Of a stretch of DNA of 64,000 nucleotides, positions 41,559 through 48,923 are shown piece by piece. The position numbers and the translations under genes are program-made. Each line of letters starts with the position of its first letter. Position 1 is the first letter of the stretch. The stretch is from the NCBI GenBank assembly GCA_910579305.1, contig CAJTTA010000005.1, positions 24,791 to 88,790 on the forward strand, in the 5' to 3' direction. This DNA is from an uncultured Muribaculaceae bacterium (GTDB taxonomy: Bacteria; Bacteroidota; Bacteroidia; Bacteroidales; Muribaculaceae). The notes beneath the pieces were generated by a model. The model worked only from the letters and a program-made list of their open reading frames with translations. It searched no databases and was not told the DNA's origin.

Positions 41559-41933
41559 TCAGGCTTCAGCTACAATCTCGATTTCCACGAGGGCCTGCTT
41601 GGGGAGTTCTTTCACGGCAAATGCGCAACGTGCGGGGAAGGGAGCCTTGAAATATTCTCCATACACTTCGTTCATGGGGCCGAAGAGGCTCATGTCGGCC
41701 AGAAGCACCATGCTCTTCACCACTTTGTCGAGGCTTGAACCGGCGGCTTCGAGGATAGCCTTGGCGTTCTCGAGGCTCTGGGCTGTCTGAGCCTTGATGT
41801 CGGCGGGCATTTCTCCTGTGGCGGGATTGATGGGGAGCTGGCCGGAAACATAGATGAATCCGCCGGCCTTGATGGCCTGGCTGTAGGGGCCGATTGCCCC
41901 GGGAGCTGCAGTGCTCTTGATTTCTTCTTTCAT
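41559..41933 (-). CDS. ridA: RidA-family enamine/imine deaminase
   Basis: A 124-residue cytoplasmic protein that hydrolyses reactive enamine/imine intermediates such as 2-aminoacrylate made by PLP enzymes. Signatures: [21 protein letters not shown] near the N-terminus (20 residues shown at most; key are the PYSQA and SGQ parts), [21 protein letters not shown], and [21 protein letters not shown] with the active Arg and Glu. ATG 41933 is used since the frame upstream crosses the -7 box. The length is exact for the family, which forms trimers. It shares a transcript with the downstream ABC-F gene (5-bp gap). Confidence 0.95.
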   Translation of the reverse strand: MKEEIKSTAAPGAIGPYSQAIKAGGFIYVSGQLPINPATGEMPADIKAQTAQSLENAKAILEAAGSSLDKVVKSMVLLADMSLFGPMNEVYGEYFKAPFPARCAFAVKELPKQALVEIEIVAEA

Positions 41934-41962
41934 GGTTGTGACATTAATAAAAAGTTTCACTG

Positions 41963-41970
41963 CAAAATTA
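41963..41970 (-). promoter_or_regulatory. -7 box of the ridA promoter (TAATTTTG, minus strand)
   Basis: CAAAATTA on the plus strand gives TAATTTTG on the minus strand, fitting TAnnTTTG. It lies 30 bp before ATG 41933. No clear -33 element is seen. Confidence 0.5.
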
Positions 41971-42013
41971 GCAAAAAATGGTGAGACTCAGAGCCGGTGG
42001 ACTGAAGAATCTG

Positions 42014-42053
42014 TAAAAATAAGCCCTGCGGGGCCAGATGGCTCTACAGGGCT
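42014..42053 (-). terminator. Intrinsic terminator of the sigma/DUF4252 operon
   Basis: AGCCCTG (42022-42028) pairs with CAGGGCT (42047-42053). Read on the minus strand the stem is followed by TATTTTTAC. It lies just downstream of the DUF4252 stop (42079) and upstream of the ridA promoter, so it separates the two transcription units. Confidence 0.7.
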
Positions 42054-42078
42054 ACGCCTATGGCGGTCATAATCACTT

Positions 42079-42543
42079 TCAGAAGTCAATGCCTGTACTT
42101 GCGTTGAAGCGGCCGCTTATCACTACGATATTCAGCTCATCCTCATCTTCCTTTACAATTATCATGACGGATGTCTCTCCCGTCTCATCTATAGGCTTGC
42201 CATAGATCGTCACCTTCTCGCCGTCACTCTCTTTCAGCATCATGACCTCAAGGTTGTTCTTGTCTACATATTGGTCAAGAATGTCGTATGCCTGCCGGAA
42301 GTGACGTCGGGTCTCGATGTTCACTACCTCTATATTATCGAGATAGTCTTTGCCCAGATCCTCTAAGCTCACGCCCTGAAGATTGATGTCGTCGGCCCCT
42401 GCCATGCGCAGAAGCGATTTGCTGAGATATATTTTCTCAATGTCTTCACCTGCCGGCAGATCGGCGAAGATAGGGCGGGCGGCAAAGATGCTTCCCGCCA
42501 CTGACAATGCGATGATCAGGAGTAAGACTTTAATGTATTTCAT
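42079..42543 (-). CDS. DUF4252 family exported protein
   Basis: A 154-residue protein with a signal peptide (cleavage near SIFAA, residue 22). The mature part matches DUF4252: EDIEKIYLSKSLLRMAG, VEVVNIE-like IEVVNIETRRHF, and the strand-rich end VMIIVKEDEDELNIVVISGRF. Families of this type sit next to ECF sigma/anti-sigma genes in many Bacteroidota and are thought to be a product or sensor of that circuit; the role is unproven. Its start overlaps the end of the anti-sigma candidate gene by 14 bp, so translation is probably coupled. The terminator at 42014-42053 ends the unit. Confidence 0.85.
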   Translation of the reverse strand: MKYIKVLLLIIALSVAGSIFAARPIFADLPAGEDIEKIYLSKSLLRMAGADDINLQGVSLEDLGKDYLDNIEVVNIETRRHFRQAYDILDQYVDKNNLEVMMLKESDGEKVTIYGKPIDETGETSVMIIVKEDEDELNIVVISGRFNASTGIDF

Positions 42544-43294
42544 GTCCGTCGAAATTTAATAATTCAAAATATTCTTCGTATTCCATATACTCTGAGGCAT
42601 CTTCCATCTCTGCTTTTACCGCATACAGGGAGGAGTTGACTCGTTCGCAGGTATTTTCGGTTGCATCTATAATTCGTTGATGCTCATTATTTAGAGTAAG
42701 CAATATGGCTTCGGCTTCCTCTTCCGTAGGCTCGCGGTAGCCATAATCGGCAGGAGCGGAGGCCTGTTTTGCGTCAGCGCGGGCAGAGGCTGAGGCGGCA
42801 GCCTTTTTAGTAATTTTGCGAGAGCCGGCAATTGCGGGATCGGGTGTTCCGGCCGATGTGCCGGTATGAGCAAGCGGGGCCGGCCTGCCTGAACCTATGT
42901 CAGGAACAGCTATGGAAGCGATAAGGGCTCCGTCGCGTTGCGGCTCGTGAGAGTACTGCATGATAGCCACACCGATTGCCAGTGCTATGGCAGCGCATGC
43001 CGCGGCAGCCAGGCGAGAGAGGTGTAGGCAGAACATATTTTTACGGCTCCGGACGTTGCCGATAGCCTTAGATATCGCGGCTTCCGCTTCTTTTTCATCT
43101 ATGGGAGGGGCGGAGATGGCGGTAAATATCATGCGCTCCTCTGCCAGATCGGCCGGGAGGGCCGATCTGTCTCGGCTTGAGAACTCGCGGATGAGAAGCT
43201 CCTCTTCTTCGGGGGAGGTGACACCTTCGTACCATCGCTCAAGCAGCTTGCGCAGTGTGGCTATGTCTATATTTGATGAGGATGTGTGAGACAT
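42530..43294 (-). CDS. Putative anti-sigma factor (single-pass membrane protein)
   Basis: A 254-residue protein directly downstream of an ECF sigma gene (13 bp). The cytoplasmic N-terminal part (1-85) has LRKLLERWYEGVTSPEEEELLIREF, a helical pattern like the sigma-binding or zf-HC2-derived region of Bacteroidota anti-sigma factors, without a Cys-zinc motif. One membrane helix spans about 92-112 (LAAAACAAIALAIGVAIM). The outer part is Ala/Ser-rich (about 120-190), then acidic and helical (REPTEEEAEAILLTLNNEHQ). It most likely holds the sigma factor inactive at the membrane; this is inferred from position and topology, not from a named domain. Confidence 0.75.
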   Translation of the reverse strand: MSHTSSSNIDIATLRKLLERWYEGVTSPEEEELLIREFSSRDRSALPADLAEERMIFTAISAPPIDEKEAEAAISKAIGNVRSRKNMFCLHLSRLAAAACAAIALAIGVAIMQYSHEPQRDGALIASIAVPDIGSGRPAPLAHTGTSAGTPDPAIAGSRKITKKAAASASARADAKQASAPADYGYREPTEEEAEAILLTLNNEHQRIIDATENTCERVNSSLYAVKAEMEDASEYMEYEEYFELLNFDGHEIH

Positions 43295-43307
43295 GATTGA
43301 TGTTATT

Positions 43308-43775
43308 TTAGAGGTGAGAGAGTATTTCCTTGAGTTGCCGGCGACCGCGTGAGAGAAGCTGACGCACGTTGTCGACGGAGAGTTGCATTTCCTCAGCTAT
43401 TTCTGAGTGAGAGAAGCCTCTCATGCTGAGAGTCACAGCTGAGCCACGCTGTGCCGGAAGGCGGGATATGGCCATGTACACGCGTTCAGTGTCGCTGTGT
43501 GCATCATCCCGCGCAGGGATTACGCCGGCATTCTCCAGGCTGATGAGCGGAGTGGAATTTCTGAGATGGCTTATGCATCGGTTGCGCACGGATGTAAGGC
43601 ACAGGGCCATGGGAGATGAAGTGTCGAGACGCTTATGGTGTTCCCACATGTAGGCAATCGTTTCTTGCACGACATCGTAGGCGAGGTCGCTGTCGCCGTC
43701 GCACATGCGGAAGGCCACCGCATACATGTTCCGGTAACAGGGCAGAATGATTTGCTTGAACGTCTCGGCATCCAT
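43308..43775 (-). CDS. ECF-type RNA polymerase sigma factor
   Basis: A 155-residue sigma-70 family factor of the ECF group. Region 2 is DAETFKQIILPCYRNMYAVA and DGDSDLAYDVVQETIAYMWEHH (the DxxDVVQETF-type -10 binding part). Region 4 is ISRLPAQRGSAVTLSMRGFSHSEIAEEMQLSVDNVRQLLSRGRRQLK, a helix-turn-helix for the -35 element. The length is typical. It leads an operon with an anti-sigma candidate and a DUF4252 gene. I cannot identify the promoter motif of its regulon here; no consensus housekeeping -7 box precedes it, so autoregulation is possible (inference). Confidence 0.93.
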   Translation of the reverse strand: MDAETFKQIILPCYRNMYAVAFRMCDGDSDLAYDVVQETIAYMWEHHKRLDTSSPMALCLTSVRNRCISHLRNSTPLISLENAGVIPARDDAHSDTERVYMAISRLPAQRGSAVTLSMRGFSHSEIAEEMQLSVDNVRQLLSRGRRQLKEILSHL

Positions 43776-43802
43776 ATATTTATATGACGCATAAAATCGT
43801 GA

Positions 43803-43832
43803 TTTGTGACAGAAGCAGCTTAAAAAACTTTG
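43803..43832 (+). promoter_or_regulatory. Weak promoter of the FKBP gene (TTTG-N18-AAACTTTG)
   Basis: TTTG at 43803-43806 and AAACTTTG at 43825-43832 are 18 bp apart. The -7 box differs from consensus at its first base. It lies in the 99-bp gap between the divergent sigma-factor and FKBP genes. Confidence 0.45.
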
Positions 43833-43874
43833 CCTGATTTCATAATAAGCGATTGCTCAGATCGTTAACAGAGT

Positions 43875-44273
43875 ATGGCAAAACCTGAATACATTAAGAA
43901 AAATATCGACTGGCTTGAGACCAAGTCCCGGGAGCCTGAAGTGAAAGCTCTCGGCGGAGGGGTGTTTTATAAAGAGCTTAAGCGAGGCAATATGCAAAAG
44001 CCTTCGCCCAACCGCGGTAGCGTCGTGACGGCCCATTATGTGGGCAGGACTATTAATGGCAAAGTCTTTGACAGCAGCCGCTCGGGTGTGGCACCCGCCT
44101 TTAGGCTTAGGGATCTTATTCCAGGGTGGATCATCGCGTTGCAGAAGATGCATCCCGGCGATAAGTGGGAGGTGTATGTTCCGGCGTCGCAGGCTTATGG
44201 CAAGATCAATCAGCCGGGCATACCCGGAGGTTCCACTCTCATTTTCGAAATCGAGCTCATAAGTGTGGCTTGA
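43875..44273 (+). CDS. FKBP-type peptidyl-prolyl cis-trans isomerase
   Basis: A 132-residue protein with one FKBP domain. The family core is seen as GSVVTAHYVGRTINGKVFDSS (key VxxHYxGxxxxGxxFDSS), FRLRDLIPGWIIALQKMHPGDKWEVYVP (active-site Ile-Pro-Gly-Trp and the KMxxG loop) and YGKINQPGIPGGSTLIFEIEL. These residues are those needed for isomerase activity and FK506 binding in relatives. There is no signal peptide, so it is cytoplasmic, unlike the lipid-anchored FKBPs that are common in Bacteroidota. It stands alone, ending before a very strong bidirectional hairpin (44294-44345). Confidence 0.93.
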   Translation: MAKPEYIKKNIDWLETKSREPEVKALGGGVFYKELKRGNMQKPSPNRGSVVTAHYVGRTINGKVFDSSRSGVAPAFRLRDLIPGWIIALQKMHPGDKWEVYVPASQAYGKINQPGIPGGSTLIFEIELISVA

Positions 44274-44293
44274 CGCACCCTCTCCTTGACGGT

Positions 44294-44345
44294 GTCGGCC
44301 CCGAAGTCACTTCCTGTGCGGATAGGAAGTGACTTCGGGGCCGAC
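44294..44345. terminator. Bidirectional terminator hairpin, 22-bp perfect stem
   Basis: The 22 bases at 44294-44315 pair without mismatch with 44324-44345; the loop is GTGCGGAT (8 nt). It occupies most of the 93-bp gap between the convergent FKBP and MCE genes. There is no T-run next to the stem on either side. The stem is GC-rich and twice the usual length for an intrinsic terminator. Confidence 0.8.
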
Positions 44346-44366
44346 GGCTTATGTCTTACAGCCGGT

Positions 44367-45290
44367 TTACAGCAGCTTGATGGAGATGTAGCGCTTGGGG
44401 TGAGCCTTGATGTCGACTATAAGGGAATCGATATCGGCTGTCACGCGGCTGAGCCGGTCATACAATTCCGGGTTGTGCATGAGCTGCCCGAGGGTGCCTT
44501 GGGGATTGTTGAGGTCTTCCGAGAGTGCCTTGAGATTGGCCGTCGTGGCCATTACATTATTCATTGTGCTCTGCAGGGGTAGCTGCTTAAGCTGAGAGGA
44601 GAGCATGGCGAGGTCGGCAGTCACCGAGTCAAGATGAGTCGTGATGGAATTGGCATTCCGCATCACGCCGGGTACCTGAGTATTCATCGTGGTCTTGAGT
44701 GAGGAAGAGAGAGCGGCCACATTGGCAGTAATCATGTCAAGACGGCTCACAGAGGCATACAGAGCCGGATGGCCGGAGAGTTCATTGAGATTCCGTGCCG
44801 TGGCGTTGAGATTTACAAGCAGTGAATCGAGAGTGGGAAGTATCTCCACTACCTTGGGCATTATTTCATCGGTTACGGTGCCCATCATGTCGGTGCCTGC
44901 GCCGGCGGGTATTTCACTGCCTATGTCGAGATACTTACGACTTTTGCCGAGTCTGATTTCTATAGAAGGCCCGGAGAGCATCGAGGGAGTTATGATGGCC
45001 TGAGAGTCGAAAGGTACGCGCAAGTCCTTGTTAAGAGCCAGAGTCACTTTGATTTTACCCGGATTATTATAGTCAAATTCGATGTCTCTCACCTGACCCA
45101 CCTTGTAGCCGTCGATGGTGACAGCCGCGGCAGTCTCAAGTCCGGCCACATTGTCATAGCTCACAGTATAGAAATTGGCCGGGGTGAACAGGTTGATACC
45201 TTTCAGGAAATTGATGCCGAAGAAGAGTATGGCCAGCGCTACAATGACGCATATGCCTATTATGAATTCCTTGGATTTAAGTTTATTCAT
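44367..45290 (-). CDS. MCE/MlaD family lipid-transport protein
   Basis: A 307-residue protein with one N-terminal membrane helix (about 8-27, FIIGICVIVALAILFFGINF) and a periplasmic MCE domain (about 38-115, FYTVSYDNVAGLETAAAVTI, then GYKVGQVRDIEF). A long helical tail (about 150-300) has repeated heptad-like Leu/Ala, as in PqiB- or MlaD-type tunnels. MCE proteins form hexameric rings that carry phospholipids between the membranes with an ABC transporter (MlaE/MlaF). No mlaEF genes are next to it, so the partner is elsewhere. It lies 44 bp after the amidase gene and is probably cotranscribed with it. Confidence 0.92.
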   Translation of the reverse strand: MNKLKSKEFIIGICVIVALAILFFGINFLKGINLFTPANFYTVSYDNVAGLETAAAVTIDGYKVGQVRDIEFDYNNPGKIKVTLALNKDLRVPFDSQAIITPSMLSGPSIEIRLGKSRKYLDIGSEIPAGAGTDMMGTVTDEIMPKVVEILPTLDSLLVNLNATARNLNELSGHPALYASVSRLDMITANVAALSSSLKTTMNTQVPGVMRNANSITTHLDSVTADLAMLSSQLKQLPLQSTMNNVMATTANLKALSEDLNNPQGTLGQLMHNPELYDRLSRVTADIDSLIVDIKAHPKRYISIKLL

Positions 45291-45334
45291 ATTGTAATGA
45301 ATGTGTTATAGTTTCGGGTTATATAAGAGTCAGA

Positions 45335-46960
45335 TCACTGACGCCGTGTCTTGACTACCTTGGCTTCGGGAAACACCTTCTTGACATCGGCCAGCAGGCG
45401 ATATATCTCACCCTGGCTGTCGCTCTCGCCATAGTAATAATGATAGGTCTCGCCGTTTTTCGCACATGTCACGGGATAGAGGCCTCCGAACAACGGGTCT
45501 TTTTCCTTGAGAATCCTGTCGCAAGAGTATATCTGGATTTTGTATACGGTATTCACGCGGGCGAGCCTGGCTTGCGAGCCTGCAAGGCGTGGTGTCGTCT
45601 CAGGGTGCCGGGTCTCTTTGGGAGCTATTTTTGCCGCTTTGGCATTGGTCGCTGCTATCAGATCTTCAGCGTTTTCCTCAGCCGGAGGTGTGGCGCTTAC
45701 CGTGACTTGCCGGCCGGCCACGGTGCGGGTGCCTGAGCCTGAGTGTCGGGCCACTTCTTTCTTCTTTGCAGCAGAGGCAGCCTGAGTCGCGGCCTTTTGG
45801 GCCTTCTTGTTTTCAGGCTTTTTGTTTTTCTTTTCAGCCTTTTTTTCTTTTGTGCCGGTTGCCGCAGGAGCAGGAGTCTCGCTGACTGTTTCAGCATCCG
45901 GAGCGGCTGTAGAGGCGTCGGCTATGTATTCCACTTTTTCAGGGATGACGGCTTCATCATATTGGCGATCGCAGCTTTTGGCGCGGGAAGCTTCGGAGCG
46001 GCGGCGGCGTGTGGCGGGGCGGCGTGTGCGTTCGCTCGGGGTTGCCATTTCAGGCGCTTCGGCCGTCTTTCTCTCCACTGTGGGCGCTGCGGCCAGAATC
46101 ACGCCTTGCGACGGATCTATAGTCTCCTCTGCCTGAGAAGCTTCAGTGTGCAACCTCGCTTTTTCGTGCTTGGAGAGAGCTGCGAAATATTCTCCGATTG
46201 CTGTGCCTATGGCTTTGCCCATCTGCTCCTGTCCGGACTCTGAAGCCAGATATTTTGCCGAATTGGGATTGCATATGAAATCCAGCTCGATCAAGGACGC
46301 CGGCATGGATGTGGCCCAGAGCACCCAGAATCCGGCCTGGTGCACACCACGGTCACGACGATGGGCCACTTTGCTCATCTGTCGCTGCACGGCATCGGCA
46401 AATTTTACGCTTTGAGCGAGATTTGCCTTCTGAGCCATTTCGAAGATTATGTATGACTCATCGCTGTTGGGATCGAAGCCGGAATATTTGGCATCATAAT
46501 TATTTTCATAAGTTATCACATTGTTCTCGCGCCGGGCCACTTCCTGATTGGCTGCATCTTTGTGAAGCCCCAGTGTATAGGTCGTGACACCTGCCACTGT
46601 CTTGCGGTTGGGGTTGGCCTCCGCCACTGAATTGGTGTGGATCGACACGAAGAGGTCACCTTTGGCCTTATTGGCCACATCTGCTCTTTGCTGAAGAGTG
46701 AGGAACACATCTTTGTCGCGTGTCATCACTACTTTAACATCTTTATAGTGCTTGCGCAAGTAAGCGGCCACTTCCCGTGCCACTCCGAGATTGATGTCTT
46801 TTTCCCGCACGCCGTTGTCAATTGCTCCGTGATCTTTGCCGCCGTGACCGGCATCGATTACCACCGTGTAGGCCGGGCAGGGGAGCGCGGCGACAAGGCA
46901 CAGTGCCCAGAACAATAGAGTGCGACAGAAGAGAGAAATATAATTATGCTGAGAATTCAT
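45335..46960 (-). CDS. N-acetylmuramoyl-L-alanine amidase with SPOR-like tail
   Basis: A 541-residue exported enzyme that cuts the bond between muramic acid and the peptide in the cell wall, usually for daughter-cell separation. The signal peptide ends near CPAYT. The Amidase_3 domain (about 31-265) shows zinc ligands and catalytic Glu in VVIDAGHGGKDHG, NGVREKDINL, LFVSIHTNS and ASLIELDFICN. A long low-complexity linker rich in Ala, Lys, Glu and Thr (about 270-460) follows. Residues about 465-541 (VNTVYKIQIYSCDRILKEKD to YHYYYGESDSQGE) look like a SPOR-type peptidoglycan-binding domain that targets the division site. MCE gene follows. Confidence 0.93.
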   Translation of the reverse strand: MNSQHNYISLFCRTLLFWALCLVAALPCPAYTVVIDAGHGGKDHGAIDNGVREKDINLGVAREVAAYLRKHYKDVKVVMTRDKDVFLTLQQRADVANKAKGDLFVSIHTNSVAEANPNRKTVAGVTTYTLGLHKDAANQEVARRENNVITYENNYDAKYSGFDPNSDESYIIFEMAQKANLAQSVKFADAVQRQMSKVAHRRDRGVHQAGFWVLWATSMPASLIELDFICNPNSAKYLASESGQEQMGKAIGTAIGEYFAALSKHEKARLHTEASQAEETIDPSQGVILAAAPTVERKTAEAPEMATPSERTRRPATRRRRSEASRAKSCDRQYDEAVIPEKVEYIADASTAAPDAETVSETPAPAATGTKEKKAEKKNKKPENKKAQKAATQAASAAKKKEVARHSGSGTRTVAGRQVTVSATPPAEENAEDLIAATNAKAAKIAPKETRHPETTPRLAGSQARLARVNTVYKIQIYSCDRILKEKDPLFGGLYPVTCAKNGETYHYYYGESDSQGEIYRLLADVKKVFPEAKVVKTRRQ

Positions 46961-46984
46961 GTCTGTTCATGAGAATGTTTTCGG

Positions 46985-47015
46985 CAAAATTACAAAATTT
47001 ACATGAGGTGGCAAA
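46985..47015 (-). promoter_or_regulatory. Promoter of the amidase gene (TTTG-N19-TAATTTTG, minus strand)
   Basis: On the plus strand CAAAATTA (46985-46992) and CAAA (47012-47015) are 19 bp apart, a complete minus-strand promoter. Transcription should start near 46978, leaving a leader of about 18 nt. Confidence 0.75.
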
Positions 47016-47044
47016 ATGCTCTGCGCTGCCGTGGCCGCCGTAAA

Positions 47045-47076
47045 CTTGCCGGAATCGGGTGAATTTATTAATTTTG
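47045..47076 (+). promoter_or_regulatory. Promoter of umuC (CTTG-N20-TAATTTTG)
   Basis: TAATTTTG at 47069-47076 fits the -7 consensus. CTTG at 47045-47048 differs by one base from the -33 box at a 20-bp distance. The GTG start at 47120 follows about 37 nt after the expected start site. I see no LexA-type palindrome I could name. Confidence 0.6.
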
Positions 47077-47119
47077 CACACAACTTTTTGTTTCTTAACA
47101 TTTGCCGTAGTTTTTTATC

Positions 47120-48391
47120 GTGTACGCATTAGTCGACTGTAATAACTTTTTCGTTAGTTGCGAGCGCATCCGTCATCCCGAGTTGCAGCGTCATCCTGTG
47201 GTGGTGCTGAGTAATAACGATGGCTGCATAGTGGCTATGAGCAATGAGGTGAAGTCTCTCGGCGTGTCGCGCGGCACACCGTTTTTCAAAGTCAGACATC
47301 TGATGGAGCGGCATAAGGTGGCCGTATTCTCCGGGTCACACAGTTTTTATAAGGCTTGTTCGGAGCGCGTCATGCACGCACTCAGAGAGCTTGACAAGAT
47401 GCTTGATATATATAGCGTGGATGAGGCATTCCTTCACATTCCGGAAGGCACAGGCGATCTGCCGGGCTATGGCCGCTACATCGTGGAAAAGGTGTGGGAA
47501 GAGGCCCGGATTCCGGTGTCGGTAGGCATAAGTCACACCAAGACTCTCGCCAAGATTGCAGCCCGGTTTGCAAAGAAATATCCCGGTTACCGAGGGGCTT
47601 GTCTCATCGACACGGATTGCCGTCGCGTGAAAGCTCTCGGGCTGACGGCCATAGAGGATGTGTGGGGCATAGGGAGACGCCTGTCGCGCATCATGCGTCT
47701 CAGCGGAATAAACACCGCTCTCGATTTTGCCTCTCTCTCACGTGAAAAAGTGCGTGCAATGCTTAATATTAACGGAGAGCGCACATGGCGCGAATTGCAT
47801 GGCGAGGCCTGCCTGCCGTCTTCCTCGGCCGATCATGGCGGCAAGACCATGCTCTGCTCTCGCACTTTTGCCAGAGATCTCCATTCCTTTCAGGAGGTGC
47901 GTCAGGCAGTTATGACCTTTGCAGAGAATGTGGCTGCGAAGTTGCGCCGGCAAGGTGTATATGCCAAGGATATAGAGGTGTTTCTGGCCACCAACAGGTT
48001 TCATGCCTCCGACGCGCAGTATCGCAATTCATGCGTCGAGACATTGCCCGACCCCAGCAATTACACTCCGGCTATAGCAGTGGCCGCAGATTCCGCTCTC
48101 AGGAAGATCTATCGAGCCGGCTATGGGTATAAGCGTGCGGGAGTGGCAGTGAAAAATATCCTGCCTGCCGCGGCGGTGCAGCCCGGATTGTTTGATGACA
48201 CATCCGTCATAGAGAAGCGCGTCAGCCTGATGCGGGCGACTGATGCGATAAATGCTTTGATTCCAAGAGAGAATGCGGTGCACCCGGCATCTATGGGCGA
48301 CGGCCTGGCGGATCTTGTCAAGAGTGCCTATCATGAGCCGGGAGAGACAGCCGACCTCACGAGCAGCGGTGGCTTTCGGACACAAAGATAA
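47120..48391 (+). CDS. umuC: Y-family DNA polymerase UmuC (Pol V catalytic subunit)
   Basis: A 423-residue translesion polymerase. GTG 47120 starts MYALVDCNNFFVSCERI, the catalytic Asp-containing opening of the family, so no longer N-terminus is expected. The second carboxylate motif is YSVDEAFLHI (about 99-108). Then come the helix-hairpin-helix region IEDVWGIGRRLSRIMRLSGI and the little-finger domain with FLATNRFHASDAQY. The length matches UmuC (about 420). Pol V normally needs UmuD', but no umuD gene is adjacent: the upstream gene is a divergent amidase. The partner must be encoded elsewhere or the gene works alone (inference). Confidence 0.94.
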   Translation: MYALVDCNNFFVSCERIRHPELQRHPVVVLSNNDGCIVAMSNEVKSLGVSRGTPFFKVRHLMERHKVAVFSGSHSFYKACSERVMHALRELDKMLDIYSVDEAFLHIPEGTGDLPGYGRYIVEKVWEEARIPVSVGISHTKTLAKIAARFAKKYPGYRGACLIDTDCRRVKALGLTAIEDVWGIGRRLSRIMRLSGINTALDFASLSREKVRAMLNINGERTWRELHGEACLPSSSADHGGKTMLCSRTFARDLHSFQEVRQAVMTFAENVAAKLRRQGVYAKDIEVFLATNRFHASDAQYRNSCVETLPDPSNYTPAIAVAADSALRKIYRAGYGYKRAGVAVKNILPAAAVQPGLFDDTSVIEKRVSLMRATDAINALIPRENAVHPASMGDGLADLVKSAYHEPGETADLTSSGGFRTQR

Positions 48392-48464
48392 AGAAACTGG
48401 GGAAGACTACGGTCTCCTCCGATTCCTTTATCATCTTGTCAATATGTATCTTATACGCTCCGGC

Positions 48465-48671
48465 TTACACCAGAGTCAATACTATTTCTTCATCATTCTG
48501 AGTGATGGCAATCTTGCCTTCGCGTCCGAGCCATCCGAAAGCAGCCATTAGTTCATCTTTCTTTAGCTTGGTCGCTTTCTTGATCTGCTTTAGTCCGAGA
48601 GTGTGGGTTTCTACGTTTTCAAGAGCCTTGTAGACTTCTCCTGCCCATGTTCCGATTGATTCAATGTTCAT
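48465..48671 (-). CDS. Small winged helix-turn-helix protein (DUF2582-type)
   Basis: A 68-residue protein made almost only of one winged-helix domain: GTWAGEVYKALENVETHTLG, then LKQIKKATKLKKDELMAAFGWLGREGKIAI and a wing ending EEIVLTLV. It fits the small DUF2582-type winged-helix proteins found in Bacteroidota. It could bind DNA or RNA or be an adaptor; no target is evident. It has its own promoter (48723-48753) and converges with umuC over 73 bp. The size and regular codon use argue for a real gene in spite of its shortness. Confidence 0.85.
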   Translation of the reverse strand: MNIESIGTWAGEVYKALENVETHTLGLKQIKKATKLKKDELMAAFGWLGREGKIAITQNDEEIVLTLV

Positions 48672-48722
48672 TTTTACCTGAGATTTAATAAAACTTATAT
48701 TACCTTATTTCCTAAAACGCTG

Positions 48723-48753
48723 CAAATGTAGTTAAAAATTTTTATTCTACAAG
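48723..48753 (-). promoter_or_regulatory. Promoter of the winged-helix gene (CTTG-N19-TACATTTG, minus strand)
   Basis: CAAATGTA (48723-48730) reads TACATTTG on the minus strand. CAAG (48750-48753) gives CTTG 19 bp upstream. The leader to ATG 48671 is about 45 nt. The rest of the 252-bp gap (48672-48923) shows no further gene. Confidence 0.6.
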
Positions 48754-48923
48754 CGAAAATGCTTAAAAACTATGTTTTTCGGCATAAAAGATGATTCGTA
48801 GCCCTCTGATATGACATATATTTCCAGGAAAAGCTACGGGTCGGTAATGCCGGCTGCCTTGCACGTCTTTATAAATTGTAACAAATGTAAGGTATTAAAG
48901 TTTATGAATATCCGGGCGTATCC

